Shown here: positions 12,322 to 21,157 of the stretch, piece after piece
Layout of the letters: the number at the start of each line of letters is the position of its first letter
How positions within the stretch are numbered: position 1 is the first letter of the stretch
Origin: Catellatospora sichuanensis
GTDB taxonomy: Bacteria > Actinomycetota > Actinomycetes > Mycobacteriales > Micromonosporaceae
Direction: 5' to 3'
Assembly: GCF_007483665.1 (NCBI RefSeq)
Contig: NZ_VIQO01000023.1
Location: 62,001-126,000, forward strand
Length of the DNA stretch: 64,000 nucleotides
Position numbers and translations under genes: made by a program
Notes under the pieces: model-generated
What the model was told of the DNA's origin: nothing
The model's database searches: none
What the model saw: the letters and a program-made list of their open reading frames with translations, nothing else

Positions 12322-13790
12322 GCCAGGTCTTCCTCGGCATGCCGGCACATGCCCCTGCGGACGTGCGCGCACTGCACGGCACGCAGCCGTTTCCCGCCGC
12401 CGCCCGAACCGCTCTCGCCGACTCCCAGCTGCGCCGCAACCTCGGTGCCGCGACAGCCACCATCCGGGGCAAACGGGCGGCGGCCGTGGCGGAAGTCGAC
12501 GACTGGGAGCAGCTGCGTTTCGCCGGGCAGCAGATCAAGGCCGCCACCATGGCCCGCCTGGACGAACACCTGATACGCCTGGAACAGGCCGTCACCGAAC
12601 GAGGCGGCACCGTGCACTGGGCACGTGACGCTGCTGAAGCGAATCGCATCGTCACCGAACTGGTGAAAGCTGCCGGAGCCGACGAGGTCGTCAAGGTCAA
12701 GTCGATGGCGACCCAGGAGATCGGCCTCAACGAGGCGCTCGCCGAGGCCGGCATCGCCGCGTGGGAGACCGACCTCGCCGAACTCATCGTCCAGCTCGGG
12801 CACGACACCCCGTCACACATTCTCGTGCCCGCGATCCACCGCAACCGCGCCGAGGTCCGGGAGATCTTCCTGCGGGAGATGCCCGGGGTGGACCCCGACC
12901 TCGCCGACGACCCCCGGGAACTGGCCATGGCCGCCCGCACCCACCTACGCCGCAAGTTCCTCACCGCGCAGGTCGCGGTGTCCGGGGCGAACTTCGCCGT
13001 CGCCGACACCGGCACGCTCGTGGTCGTGGAATCCGAGGGCAACGGCCGGATGTGCCTGACGCTGCCGCCGACGCTGATCACGGTCATGGGCATCGAGAAG
13101 GTCGTTCCGTCCTGGGCCGACCTGGAGGTCTACCTTCAGCTGCTGCCGCGCTCGTCCACCGGCGAGCGGATGAACCCCTACACCTCGACCTGGTCCGGGG
13201 TCACCGCCGGAGACGGGCCACAGGAGTTCCACCTGATCCTGCTCGACAACGGCCGCACCGCCGTCCTGGCCGATGATGTGGGACGTGAGGCCCTGCACTG
13301 CATCCGGTGCAGTGCCTGCCTCAACGTCTGCCCGGTGTACGAGCGCACGGGCGGCCACGCCTACGGCTCGGTGTACCCGGGACCCATCGGGGCGGTCCTC
13401 ACTCCTCTGCTCACCGGTGTGCTCGACAACCCGACGCTGCCGTACGCGTCGACGCTGTGCGGCGCCTGCTTCGACGCCTGCCCCGTACGCATCGACATCC
13501 CGTCCCTGCTCGTGCACCTGCGCGCCCGCAGCACCGAGCTGCGTGCCGAGAGGCGCCTCGTGCCGACGTCCGAGGCCGTGGCGATGACCGTCGCGTCCTG
13601 GGTGATGTCGAAACCCCGCCTGTTCGCCTGGGCCACGCGCGCGGCCCGGCTGGGCCGGCTGATCGCTCGGCGCGGCCGGATCCGTTCCCTGCCGCCGCCG
13701 CTGTCGGCATGGACGGCGACCCGTGATGCGCCGGAGCCACCGACCTCGACCTTTCGCGAATGGTGGCTGAACGGCAAGGAGAGGTCATGA
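12318..13790 (+). CDS. lutB: LutB: iron-sulfur L-lactate oxidation subunit
   Basis: 490 residues, the usual size of LutB/YkgF. A DUF162/LUD domain fills roughly residues 60-300 and includes VKSMATQEIGLNEAL. It is followed by two [4Fe-4S] ferredoxin motifs: CIRCSACLNVCP beginning at C328 and LCGACFDACP with its first Cys at 381. The protein should pass electrons from L-lactate toward the respiratory chain. It overlaps lutA and lutC by four bases each (ATGA), so the three subunits are translationally coupled. Nothing looks truncated. Confidence 0.93.
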   Translation: MSQVFLGMPAHAPADVRALHGTQPFPAAARTALADSQLRRNLGAATATIRGKRAAAVAEVDDWEQLRFAGQQIKAATMARLDEHLIRLEQAVTERGGTVHWARDAAEANRIVTELVKAAGADEVVKVKSMATQEIGLNEALAEAGIAAWETDLAELIVQLGHDTPSHILVPAIHRNRAEVREIFLREMPGVDPDLADDPRELAMAARTHLRRKFLTAQVAVSGANFAVADTGTLVVVESEGNGRMCLTLPPTLITVMGIEKVVPSWADLEVYLQLLPRSSTGERMNPYTSTWSGVTAGDGPQEFHLILLDNGRTAVLADDVGREALHCIRCSACLNVCPVYERTGGHAYGSVYPGPIGAVLTPLLTGVLDNPTLPYASTLCGACFDACPVRIDIPSLLVHLRARSTELRAERRLVPTSEAVAMTVASWVMSKPRLFAWATRAARLGRLIARRGRIRSLPPPLSAWTATRDAPEPPTSTFREWWLNGKERS

Positions 13791-14413
13791 CGACCGGTTC
13801 GGCCCGCGACGAGGTACTGGCCAGAATTCGTCATGCCCTCTCGGCTTCGCCCACCGAGCCGATCGAGCCTGTCCGCGGCTACCGGCGCACCGGGCAGTAC
13901 TCCCCCGGCGCACCGCAGCTGTTGGACCGGTTGACCGAGCGGCTCACCGACTACCGCGCAGCAGTCCACGCGGCGACACCACGGACGCTCGTTTCGGTGC
14001 TGGAAGCGGCCCTCGACGGAACCCGCCGGGTGCTGGTGCCGCCGGGCCTGCCGGCCGAGTGGATACCCGCCTCCGCCGTCATCGACGACGGAGGCATGAG
14101 TCCGGCCGAACTCGATGCCGTCGACGCCGTCCTCACCGCGTGCACTGCGGCGGCGGCCGACACCGGCACCATCGTCGTCGACGCCTCACCTGATCAGGGA
14201 CGCCGCGCCATCACGCTCATCCCCGACCGGCACGTGTGTGTGGTCCGAGCCGCCCAGGTCGTGCAGACCGTGCCCGAGCTCCTGTCTCGTGTCGACCCGC
14301 ACAAGCCCCTCACCTTCATCAGCGGCCCGTCCGCGACCAGCGACATCGAACTCCGACGGGTGGAGGGAGTGCACGGACCACGCACGCTCATCGTCGTGCT
14401 CCTCTCCGATTGA
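13787..14413 (+). CDS. lutC: LutC: L-lactate oxidation subunit (LUD domain)
   Basis: 208 residues with the LUD-domain signature near the C-terminus: FISGPSATSDIEL followed by GVHGPRTL, and the upstream ADTGTIVVD segment. It is the third component of the LutABC complex. The ATG is set by the four-base overlap with lutB. The stop codon is embedded in the left arm of a long terminator hairpin. Confidence 0.92.
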   Translation: MTTGSARDEVLARIRHALSASPTEPIEPVRGYRRTGQYSPGAPQLLDRLTERLTDYRAAVHAATPRTLVSVLEAALDGTRRVLVPPGLPAEWIPASAVIDDGGMSPAELDAVDAVLTACTAAAADTGTIVVDASPDQGRRAITLIPDRHVCVVRAAQVVQTVPELLSRVDPHKPLTFISGPSATSDIELRRVEGVHGPRTLIVVLLSD

Positions 14414-14456
14414 CATGATGAAAGCCCAGCTCGTCGAGCTGGGCTTTCATCATGTC
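14412..14456. terminator. Perfect 22-bp-stem bidirectional terminator
   Basis: An exact inverted repeat of 22 bp (14412-14433 with 14435-14456) around a single base sits between convergent lutC and the GH43-like gene and overlaps the lutC stop. The inner stem AAGCCCAGCTC is the common actinomycete terminator core. It should stop transcription from both sides. Confidence 0.85.
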
Positions 14457-14490
14457 TTCCGTACCGTGTCGCCCGGAGACGCGGACGATG

Positions 14491-15804
14491 TCAGGGGCGT
14501 CCGGCGAGGTTGAACCGCTGGTTGGTCCCGCTGCCGCAGGTGTACTGGATCAGCGTGGCGCCGTCGGCGGTGGACGCGCTCGTCACGTCGATGCACTTGC
14601 CGCTGCTGACGGACACGAGCCGGTAGACCTTCGCGGAGACCAGGCTCAGCTGGAACGTCTGATTGGCGGCACCGTTGCAGGTCCACTGGATGATTTTGGC
14701 GTTGTTGGCGGTGGAGCCGCCGTCCACGTCGATGCAGAGGCCGCTGCCCGCGTTGGCGATGGTGTAGGTGCCGACGCCCACGGGCTGGAACCGCCACGAC
14801 TGCGGCGACGCGCCGCTGCAGGTGTTCTGCCGCAGCTGGTTGGCGGCGGTCGCGTTGACCGCGTCGACGCACTTGCCGCTGTGCTGCGCCACCGCGGTGG
14901 ACGTGAAGGCGGGGCCGGTCGACAACGTCTCGGTCCGCACGACGGTGCCGTGCCGGCATCCGGCGCAGGCGACGGCGCTCAGACCGGTCCAGCTGTTGAG
15001 GTTGGAGCTGGTCGCGGTCCAGATCCCGCCGTTGGTGTACTTGTCGATGTAGATGCGCCAGGTGCCGTCGGTCATCTGCGCCAGGGACGGCCCCTCGTAT
15101 CCCGAAGTCCACAGCGTGCCCTGGTTCGTCCAGCCGCTGGTGACGCTGGTCGTGCTGGTCCAGTGCTCGATGAACTTGGACGTCTCGTTCTTGACGAACG
15201 CGTGGTAGGTGCTGCCGGACTTCGCGACGAAGGTGTCGATGTGGTTGAAGCCCAGCCCGTCCATCTGCACCGGACCACCCCACGAGGTGAGGGCGGAGTT
15301 CTGCGCGGTGTAGACATAGGGCCGGAAGCACGCGGAGCAGGTCGTCTGCGCGATGCTCGCGATGACGCGGACGGTGCTGCCCTCCACGTAGAACTCAGGC
15401 GCCCACACGAACTTCGTGTCGGTGATGCCCGAGTTGATGGTGGCCACGTGCGTCCACGACAGCAGGTCGGTGCTGGAGGCGATGTTGAACGACGTCGAGT
15501 TCGTGGTCCAGGACTGGACGGTGTAGGCCACGAAGTACTTGCCGTTGAAGTTGATGATGCTCGGATCGCGCAGCACACCGGACGGGCCCCGGTAGTTCGT
15601 GTCGGCCAGGACGCCGAAGCTGGTGCCGTTCGTCGACGAGTACAGCCACAGCTCCTCGTCGGCGACGGCGTCGCCCTTGAACGTGGCGTAGACGAACGAC
15701 GTCGCGGCGGACGCCGGCGCCGCCATCACCACGGTGCCGGCGACGATGCCGAGCATCGCGGTGACCAGCACCCGCGCAACCCGGTGCAGAGCAGGAATTC
15801 TCAC
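14491..15804 (-). CDS. Secreted GH43-like beta-propeller glycosidase with RICIN domain
   Basis: 437 residues from the GTG at 15804 (GGAG upstream). A Sec signal peptide with cleavage after PASA (about residue 31) is followed by a five-bladed-propeller catalytic domain (~32-305) with GH43-type blade motifs LRDPSIINFNGKYF, FVWAPEFYVEG and GPSLAQMTDGTWRIY; the Asp in RDP and Glu in APE are plausible catalytic residues. Residues ~310-437 form a ricin-type trefoil carbohydrate-binding domain with repeated GKCIDV and QxW-like units. It probably acts outside the cell on plant arabinan, arabinoxylan or arabinogalactan; the exact substrate cannot be read. It is divergent from another RICIN glycosidase and shares palindromic operators with it. 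Confidence 0.8.
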   Translation of the reverse strand: MRIPALHRVARVLVTAMLGIVAGTVVMAAPASAATSFVYATFKGDAVADEELWLYSSTNGTSFGVLADTNYRGPSGVLRDPSIINFNGKYFVAYTVQSWTTNSTSFNIASSTDLLSWTHVATINSGITDTKFVWAPEFYVEGSTVRVIASIAQTTCSACFRPYVYTAQNSALTSWGGPVQMDGLGFNHIDTFVAKSGSTYHAFVKNETSKFIEHWTSTTSVTSGWTNQGTLWTSGYEGPSLAQMTDGTWRIYIDKYTNGGIWTATSSNLNSWTGLSAVACAGCRHGTVVRTETLSTGPAFTSTAVAQHSGKCVDAVNATAANQLRQNTCSGASPQSWRFQPVGVGTYTIANAGSGLCIDVDGGSTANNAKIIQWTCNGAANQTFQLSLVSAKVYRLVSVSSGKCIDVTSASTADGATLIQYTCGSGTNQRFNLAGRP

Positions 15805-15861
15805 TTGTACTCCGATCTCGGCAGGCCAGACGGCCACGGCCCACCTGACCTCTGAACCATG

Positions 15862-15879
15862 GATGTTTACGTAAACATC
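15862..15879. promoter_or_regulatory. LacI-type operator (perfect 18-bp palindrome)
   Basis: GATGTTTACGTAAACATC is a perfect palindrome with the central CG of LacI-family operators. It lies 58 bp upstream of the start of the minus-strand GH43-like gene and differs clearly from the RhaR-type site, so a different LacI regulator not in this window probably binds it. Confidence 0.7.
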
Positions 15880-16203
15880 GGTGCGTGGCGTGCCACCGAA
15901 GCGAGGACTGGGTTTCGGGGGTGTTACGGCGAGGTCGAGTGTGACCGATAACATCCAAGACCGTCAAGGACGCGGGCGGGACGTCGACTTCGGACCCCGT
16001 CGGCGCTCGGGCCGAGCGGTGCGGAACACGGCCGGCGGGACCGGAGGGCATACGCGTTCCACCATTTCACCGTGTACATCGAGGCATCGGCACGGGTGTC
16101 GGGACACGACATGAAACCGCTGCGATCCATCGTCCACATTCGATTGCGCAAGCCAGCGCCTCCCGGGAGGGAGCGCTCACAGCATGCGATCCTCGATGAA
16201 CTC

Positions 16204-16232
16204 TTGACGCACCCGTACCCCGATGGCATCAT
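16204..16232 (+). promoter_or_regulatory. Candidate promoter for the exo-galactanase-like gene
   Basis: TTGACG (16204-16209) and CATCAT (16227-16232) are separated by 17 bases. The palindrome at 16243 begins about ten bases after the -10 box, a position suited to repression. Confidence 0.45.
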
Positions 16233-16242
16233 CTGTCCACGC

Positions 16243-16262
16243 CAATGTTTGCGTAAACATTG
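16243..16262. promoter_or_regulatory. LacI-type operator (imperfect 20-bp palindrome)
   Basis: CAATGTTTGCGTAAACATTG is palindromic except at the central pair and matches the site at 15863 in 15 of its 16 core bases. It lies just downstream of the predicted -10 box of the plus-strand glycosidase. Confidence 0.68.
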
Positions 16263-16376
16263 CCGACATGTGACGGACAGGCGCGTCGTCCCGCGCATCG
16301 CTGTTCCGTGTCCTCGATGGACGTTCACGCATTCAGGCAGGCCACAGCTCTCCCCCACACGGAAGGGTGAAGCAGA

Positions 16377-17837
16377 GTGCACCCCTCGACCAATCCCCGA
16401 AACCACCGGCGCGCTTTCGTCCGGGCCGTCACCGTCCTGCTGGCGCCCGCACTGGCCGGGCTTGTCACGCTCGCCGCCCCAGCCGCCGCCGCGCCGGTGA
16501 CCATCACCAACGGTGTCCAGTTCACCGCCACCAACGGCAGCATCGTGCACGCCCACGGCGGTGGAATCCTCAAGGACGGCAACTACTACTACTGGTTCGG
16601 CGAGAACCGGACCGCCGACAACCACTTCTACGCCGTCTCCGTCTACCGGTCGACGGACCTGAAGAACTGGGAGTTCCGCAACAACGTGCTGACCCAGTCC
16701 TCGGCGTCCGAGCTCGCCTCGGCCAACATCGAGCGGCCGAAGGTCATGTACAACGCGAGCACCGGCAAGTACGTGATGTGGATGCACAAGGAGAACGGGT
16801 CCGACTACGGCGAGGCCCGAGCCGCGGTCGCGGTCTCCAGCACCATCGACGGCAACTACGCCTACCAGGGCAGTTTCCGGCCGCAGGGCACGTACATGTC
16901 GCGTGACATCACGATCTACAACGACAACGGCGTCGGCTACATGATCTCCGCCGCCGACGAGAACTACGACCTCATGATCTACCGCCTCACGCCGGACTTC
17001 CTGGGCATCGCGTCGGTGGTCGGCAACTTCTGGAACGACGCCCACCGCGAGGCACCCGCGCTGTTCAAGCGCGGCAGCACCTACTTCATGCTGACCTCGG
17101 GCGCGACGGGCTGGAGTCCCAACCAGGCCAAGTACGCCACCGCGTCCAGCATCTCCGGCCCATGGTCGGGCTGGGCCAACGTCGGCAACGCCACCACCTA
17201 CAGCTCCCAGCCGACGTTCGTGCTGCCGATCACGGGCACCGCGGGCACCAGCTACCTGTACCTGGGTGACCGATGGGCAGGCGCGTGGAGCGGGCCGGTC
17301 AACGACTCGCAGTACGTCTGGCTCCCGCTCACCTTCCCCAGCAGCACCAGCATGAGCATGAACTGGCACCCGCAGATCACCATCGACGCCGCCGCGGGAA
17401 CCATCACGGGAATCTCGCCCACCTACTACCGCGTGACCAACCGCAACAGCGGCCGGGTGATGGACGTCGTCAGCAACTCCACCGCGAACAACGCCGAGGT
17501 GAAGCAGTACACCTGGAACGGCGGCGGCAACCAGAAGTGGCAGTTCGAGGACGCAGGTGGCGGCTACTTCCGGATCGTCAACCAGAACAGCGGCAAGTGC
17601 CTGGATGTGGCCAACGCCTCGACCGCCAACGGCGCCAACATCATCCAGTGGACCTGTGGCGCCGGCACCAACCAGCAATGGCAGTGGGCTGCCATCGGCA
17701 GTTACTTCCAGATCAAGGCTCGGCACAGCGGCAAGTGCCTCGACGTGGTGAGCTCCGGGACCGGCGACGGTGCCGACATCCAGCAGTACACCTGCGGCAG
17801 CGGCAACAATCAGCAGTGGACCCGCACCCAGGTCTGA
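16377..17837 (+). CDS. Secreted GH43 (subfamily 24-like) exo-beta-1,3-galactanase with RICIN domain
   Basis: 486 residues from a GTG. The signal peptide has an RR-containing n-region and ends near PAAAA (residue ~39). The propeller domain (~40-345) has GILKDGNYYYWFGEN, YRSTDLKNWEF and IERPKVMYN, a pattern seen in GH43_24 exo-beta-1,3-galactanases. Residues ~350-486 are a ricin trefoil with three GRVMDV/GKCLDV units. It probably releases galactose from type II arabinogalactan outside the cell; subfamily is recalled from motif pattern, not computed. It should be co-regulated with the divergent GH43-like gene. Confidence 0.78.
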   Translation: MHPSTNPRNHRRAFVRAVTVLLAPALAGLVTLAAPAAAAPVTITNGVQFTATNGSIVHAHGGGILKDGNYYYWFGENRTADNHFYAVSVYRSTDLKNWEFRNNVLTQSSASELASANIERPKVMYNASTGKYVMWMHKENGSDYGEARAAVAVSSTIDGNYAYQGSFRPQGTYMSRDITIYNDNGVGYMISAADENYDLMIYRLTPDFLGIASVVGNFWNDAHREAPALFKRGSTYFMLTSGATGWSPNQAKYATASSISGPWSGWANVGNATTYSSQPTFVLPITGTAGTSYLYLGDRWAGAWSGPVNDSQYVWLPLTFPSSTSMSMNWHPQITIDAAAGTITGISPTYYRVTNRNSGRVMDVVSNSTANNAEVKQYTWNGGGNQKWQFEDAGGGYFRIVNQNSGKCLDVANASTANGANIIQWTCGAGTNQQWQWAAIGSYFQIKARHSGKCLDVVSSGTGDGADIQQYTCGSGNNQQWTRTQV

Positions 17838-17847
17838 CAGCCTGATC

Positions 17848-17881
17848 GCGAGGGCGGCGGCCGCCACGCCGCCGCCCTCGC
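17848..17881 (+). terminator. Terminator hairpin after the exo-galactanase-like gene
   Basis: A perfect 14-bp GC-rich stem (17848-17861 with 17868-17881) with a 6-base loop starts 10 bases after the stop codon. It lies between convergent genes and may work in both directions. Confidence 0.75.
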
Positions 17882-17950
17882 CTCGCCCCATCCCTGCCCG
17901 GCCGCAGCCATGGCTGCGCATCCACAGCGATCCGGGTTCTCCCGTCGGGT

Positions 17951-18991
17951 CTACACCGTGGCGATCTCGAAGTGCACCGGCGTGGCCCGGTCGGCCGGTC
18001 CGCCCAGCGCGAGCAGGTCGACGTCGGTGGGCTGCGCCCGCAGCCCGGTCAGCGCCTGAGCCAGCGGATCACGGACGTCCAGGCCGATGGTGAGGAACGA
18101 GTGCAGCCCGTGCAGCCGGTTGCAGGCGTGCCTGACCAGGAAACGCAGCGTCTCCGGGTCGGGCGCGCACGGGTTGACCACGGTGCGGTAGCTCAGTTCC
18201 GCACCCGTGCGCGGCAGGCGGGGCGCCCGGAACAGCGGGGCCGCGACGTTGAAGGCGATCCGGGCAGCCGCCAGCCGGGGTGAGTAACCGGTGATGCGCA
18301 TCTGCTTGATGTCGTGCTGGTTCCACAGGCCGACGAACCCGGCGAGCTCGCCGCCGGGACGCCGGGCCACCAGGTACTCCAGGTTCGGTCGGGTGAGCGG
18401 GAACGACTCGCAGACCGGAGCGAACTGGCGGGACGCGGCCAAGCGACGCCACAGCTCGACCATGTCGGGCTCGTCCGCCGGATCGGCCACCGACACCGTG
18501 AGGTCGCTGGGCGGGATGCTTCGGCGGGTCAGCAGGTCGATGCTGTGCGATCTGATGGTGGCCCGTCGGCGTACGCCGGGTTCGACCTGCCGGCGCAGCA
18601 TCTCGACGGCGTCGTTGCCGGCCAGGACGGTGCCGATCAGCGGTGCGTCCGGGCCGGCCAGTTCACGGGCGGCGGCCTGCGCCCACTGCGCCAGCACGCG
18701 GGCGGCACCGCGCCGCCGGTACGCCGGATGCACCTTGAGATCACCGACGTAGCCGAGCACCGCCGGACGGCCGTCGACGAAGGACGGTCGGCGGGCGACC
18801 GCGACGCAGGCGATCGGGCCGTCGTCACCGTCGACGACCCCCACCCGCCAGGCGTCGCCCGCGATCCGGTTCAGCGCGAAGAAGTCGGGCCGCCGGTCGA
18901 TGCACAGCGACAGGTCGCCCTCCATCGCGCAGCGGGCCGCCAGGGCGACCAGCGCCGTATTGTCCCCCGGCCGGGCGTCACGGACCCTCAC
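17951..18991 (-). CDS. GNAT-family acetyltransferase, last gene of the carrier-protein operon
   Basis: 346 residues from the GTG at 18991, which overlaps the upstream stop by four bases (GTGA). The N-terminal GNAT fold (~1-150) contains the acetyl-CoA loop HPAYRRRGAARVL; the C-terminal half (~170-346) looks like a second, more diverged GNAT-like or unique domain. It is about twice the length of a single-domain GNAT. In this operon it may acylate the pathway product or an intermediate, or provide self-protection; neither is shown by the sequence. It is the distal gene of the seven-gene cluster. Confidence 0.75.
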   Translation of the reverse strand: MRVRDARPGDNTALVALAARCAMEGDLSLCIDRRPDFFALNRIAGDAWRVGVVDGDDGPIACVAVARRPSFVDGRPAVLGYVGDLKVHPAYRRRGAARVLAQWAQAAARELAGPDAPLIGTVLAGNDAVEMLRRQVEPGVRRRATIRSHSIDLLTRRSIPPSDLTVSVADPADEPDMVELWRRLAASRQFAPVCESFPLTRPNLEYLVARRPGGELAGFVGLWNQHDIKQMRITGYSPRLAAARIAFNVAAPLFRAPRLPRTGAELSYRTVVNPCAPDPETLRFLVRHACNRLHGLHSFLTIGLDVRDPLAQALTGLRAQPTDVDLLALGGPADRATPVHFEIATV

Positions 18992-20130
18992 GGCGTCACC
19001 TCGCAGATCGCGAAGCGCCGCTGGCACAGGCTGCGATCGGTGCGCATCAGCTCCTCGCCCCGCGCCCGGTCCTCCCGGACGGCGTGGCGCCAGCGCGGCG
19101 GCACCTCGGTCCAGCCCACGAAGTTGCGGAAGACCAGCCGGGCGCCCGGCCGGGCCGTGCGGACGATCTCGGTGAACAGCTCGTCGATCTCGGCGGCGCT
19201 CAGCCATTCGCAGATGTTGGACAGGGCGAACCCCGCCATGCTGCGGTCCGGCCGCGTACGCAGATAGTCGGTGAAGGTGCCGTCGACCAGGCAGAGGCGG
19301 TCCACCGGAACTTCAGCCTCCAGGTAGGGCGGGTGGCATCCCACCGGATAACCGCCGGTCAGCAGGTGGTGCAGGAAGTAGTTGCCGCCGATGTGCAGGT
19401 CGGTCAGCGTATGCTCGGCGACCTGGCGGAAGTGCCGGGCGTAGCTGGGATCCTCGACGTGGGCGAAGAAGCGCTCGTCGTAGGTGCGCCGCAGCACCAG
19501 GCGGTTGCACAGCACCTGGAACAGCAGCCGCCAGCCGAAGGTGTCCCAGTCCCGGCGGTAGAACTCCCGTTGCTGGTCGAGTGTCCGCAGGGCGAGCAAC
19601 GTCCCGATCCGGCGCGGATGGACCACGCGCAGGGACCGGGCGATCAGGCGCATCAGCCGCTCGGTGACCCCCGCCTGCAGCACTCCACCGACGATCGCTT
19701 GCGGGTGGGCGTCCCAGTAGCCGCGCGCCCCGGCAGTGAGCGCGCCGCGGATCTGCCCGTACGCCAGCCGCCGCGCGTCCGGTGCCATGGGGACGCCACC
19801 GAGCAGCCCGAGCGCCGAGCCGGGCGACAGGTGCGCGACCGCCGCCGCCTTCAGTTCCACGAGGTGGTTCTGGGTGCGGTTGACGTCGACGCCGACGACC
19901 TCGGCAGCGCCCGCGGCGAGCAGCGAGAGCGCCGTACAGCCGGCGGAGCTCACCACGGCGATCGGGCCGTCCCACCGCCCGGTGAAGGCGGCGATCTCCA
20001 GCTCCGGGTCCTCCCGGACCTGGGCGAAGTACAGCCGGTCGTCGACGGCACCGGTCAGCTCGGTCCGCCGAACCGATGCCGGCTGCTGTGCCGTTTCAGG
20101 TCGCGGTGGCACTTCGGTCCTCGGTGACAC
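18988..20130 (-). CDS. DUF3419 / BtaA-like SAM 3-amino-3-carboxypropyl transferase
   Basis: 380 residues from a GTG with AGGAG five bases upstream; this start makes the gene overlap the upstream SDR gene by 35 bp in another frame. The family (DUF3419) includes BtaA, which transfers the 3-amino-3-carboxypropyl group of S-adenosylmethionine to diacylglycerol. Recognisable parts are the nucleotide-binding segment SSAGCTALSLLAAGA, GVDVNRTQNHLVELK and a C-terminal SNICEWLSAAEIDELF. There is no BtaB-like methyltransferase nearby, so betaine lipid synthesis is unlikely; in this operon it may aminocarboxypropylate a small metabolite. Family assignment is firm, substrate unknown. Confidence 0.75.
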   Translation of the reverse strand: MSPRTEVPPRPETAQQPASVRRTELTGAVDDRLYFAQVREDPELEIAAFTGRWDGPIAVVSSAGCTALSLLAAGAAEVVGVDVNRTQNHLVELKAAAVAHLSPGSALGLLGGVPMAPDARRLAYGQIRGALTAGARGYWDAHPQAIVGGVLQAGVTERLMRLIARSLRVVHPRRIGTLLALRTLDQQREFYRRDWDTFGWRLLFQVLCNRLVLRRTYDERFFAHVEDPSYARHFRQVAEHTLTDLHIGGNYFLHHLLTGGYPVGCHPPYLEAEVPVDRLCLVDGTFTDYLRTRPDRSMAGFALSNICEWLSAAEIDELFTEIVRTARPGARLVFRNFVGWTEVPPRWRHAVREDRARGEELMRTDRSLCQRRFAICEVTP

Positions 20131-21157
20131 GGAAGCTCCTCTCGATCAGGTCGGTGCACGCCGCCTCGACCAACGCCGTGGCGTTCTGCGCCCGATATCC
20201 GTGCCACGCCGCCCGCAGGCGGTCGGTCCGGAAGTGCTTGGGCAGGTACAGCTGTTCGGCGAAGGGCGTGACGGAAGCAAGCGCGGGCTGTAGCGGCCCG
20301 CCGCGCAGCCGCTGCGCGGCCTGTGCCATGTCGTGGAAACTGGCCCGGTCGCAGGGGATCGGGCGGGGCAGCATCCGCCGCAGAAAGCTCGGATCCTGTT
20401 CGAAGACGGCGAAGGCGGTGTCGATCGCGGTGCCGAGCGTCACCGGGCCGGGGCAGACCTGGTAGATGCCTGGCGGCGCGGTGAGCAGCGCCGTCACGGC
20501 GTCGACGGTGAACTCGGCTGTGGCCAGGCTCAGCGGCGTCGCCGGATCGCCCGGCAGCAGCGTCAGCAGCCCGGAGTGGTAGAGCCGCATCGTGTGGTGG
20601 AACGCGTTGTACTGCCCGACGGCACCGGTCGTGTCCTCGGCGATCACGGTCGGCAGGCGTGCCACCGTCACCGGCAGCCCCGGCGGGTCGAGCAGGCACT
20701 CCTCGGCCGCCCACTTCGACCATTCGTAGTGGTTGACGAATCCGGCGTCGTCGTGGCGGGTCTCGCGGACCTCGCCGCGGCGCCGGCCGGCGCTGTAGAG
20801 CGTGGACAGCAGCATCAGCTGGTCCAGCCGGTCGCAGCGGTGCGCGAACTCGCGTACCCGCGCCGTCCCCGCCACGTTCACCCGGCTGGCGGTGTCGTGG
20901 CTGACGTCGAAGCGGATGACGGCGGCGGCGTGGACGATCCGCGTGATTTGGCGGGGGTCCACGTGTGCGAACGGGTCGGCGTCGCGCAGGTCGACCGGCA
21001 CGACGGGGGCGTCGGCGACGCGGGCCAGCCGGGCCCGCTTGCGGTCGAGTTCCGTTTCGTCCGCGCAGCGCACCGCCAGGATCAGGTCCTCGCCGCGCAG
21101 CGCGGCCGCGATCCGCTGCCCGAGGTAGCCGTCCGCTCCGGTGATCAGCGTGGTCAT
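20096..21157 (-). CDS. NAD(P)-dependent SDR, thioester-reductase-like
   Basis: 353 residues from the ATG at 21157, which overlaps the ligase stop by four bases. It is an extended short-chain dehydrogenase with the Rossmann loop TGADGYLGQR near the N-terminus, IVHAAAVIRFD, and a YEWSKWAAE active-site YxxxK. The closest relatives by pattern are the NAD_binding_4 / carboxylic-acid-reductase R domains that reductively release thioesters from carrier proteins. In an operon with a carrier protein that role is attractive, releasing an aldehyde or alcohol, but an epimerase or ketoreductase role cannot be excluded. Confidence 0.75.
   Translation of the reverse strand: MTTLITGADGYLGQRIAAALRGEDLILAVRCADETELDRKRARLARVADAPVVPVDLRDADPFAHVDPRQITRIVHAAAVIRFDVSHDTASRVNVAGTARVREFAHRCDRLDQLMLLSTLYSAGRRRGEVRETRHDDAGFVNHYEWSKWAAEECLLDPPGLPVTVARLPTVIAEDTTGAVGQYNAFHHTMRLYHSGLLTLLPGDPATPLSLATAEFTVDAVTALLTAPPGIYQVCPGPVTLGTAIDTAFAVFEQDPSFLRRMLPRPIPCDRASFHDMAQAAQRLRGGPLQPALASVTPFAEQLYLPKHFRTDRLRAAWHGYRAQNATALVEAACTDLIERSFRVTEDRSATAT

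Larger units (their letters stand above)
15805..16376. other. 572-bp divergent intergenic region between two glycosidases
   Basis: No gene was recognised here. It holds two near-identical LacI-type palindromes about 380 bp apart and a plausible promoter for the plus-strand glycosidase. The remainder shows no RNA gene or other structure that I can identify. Confidence 0.6.
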
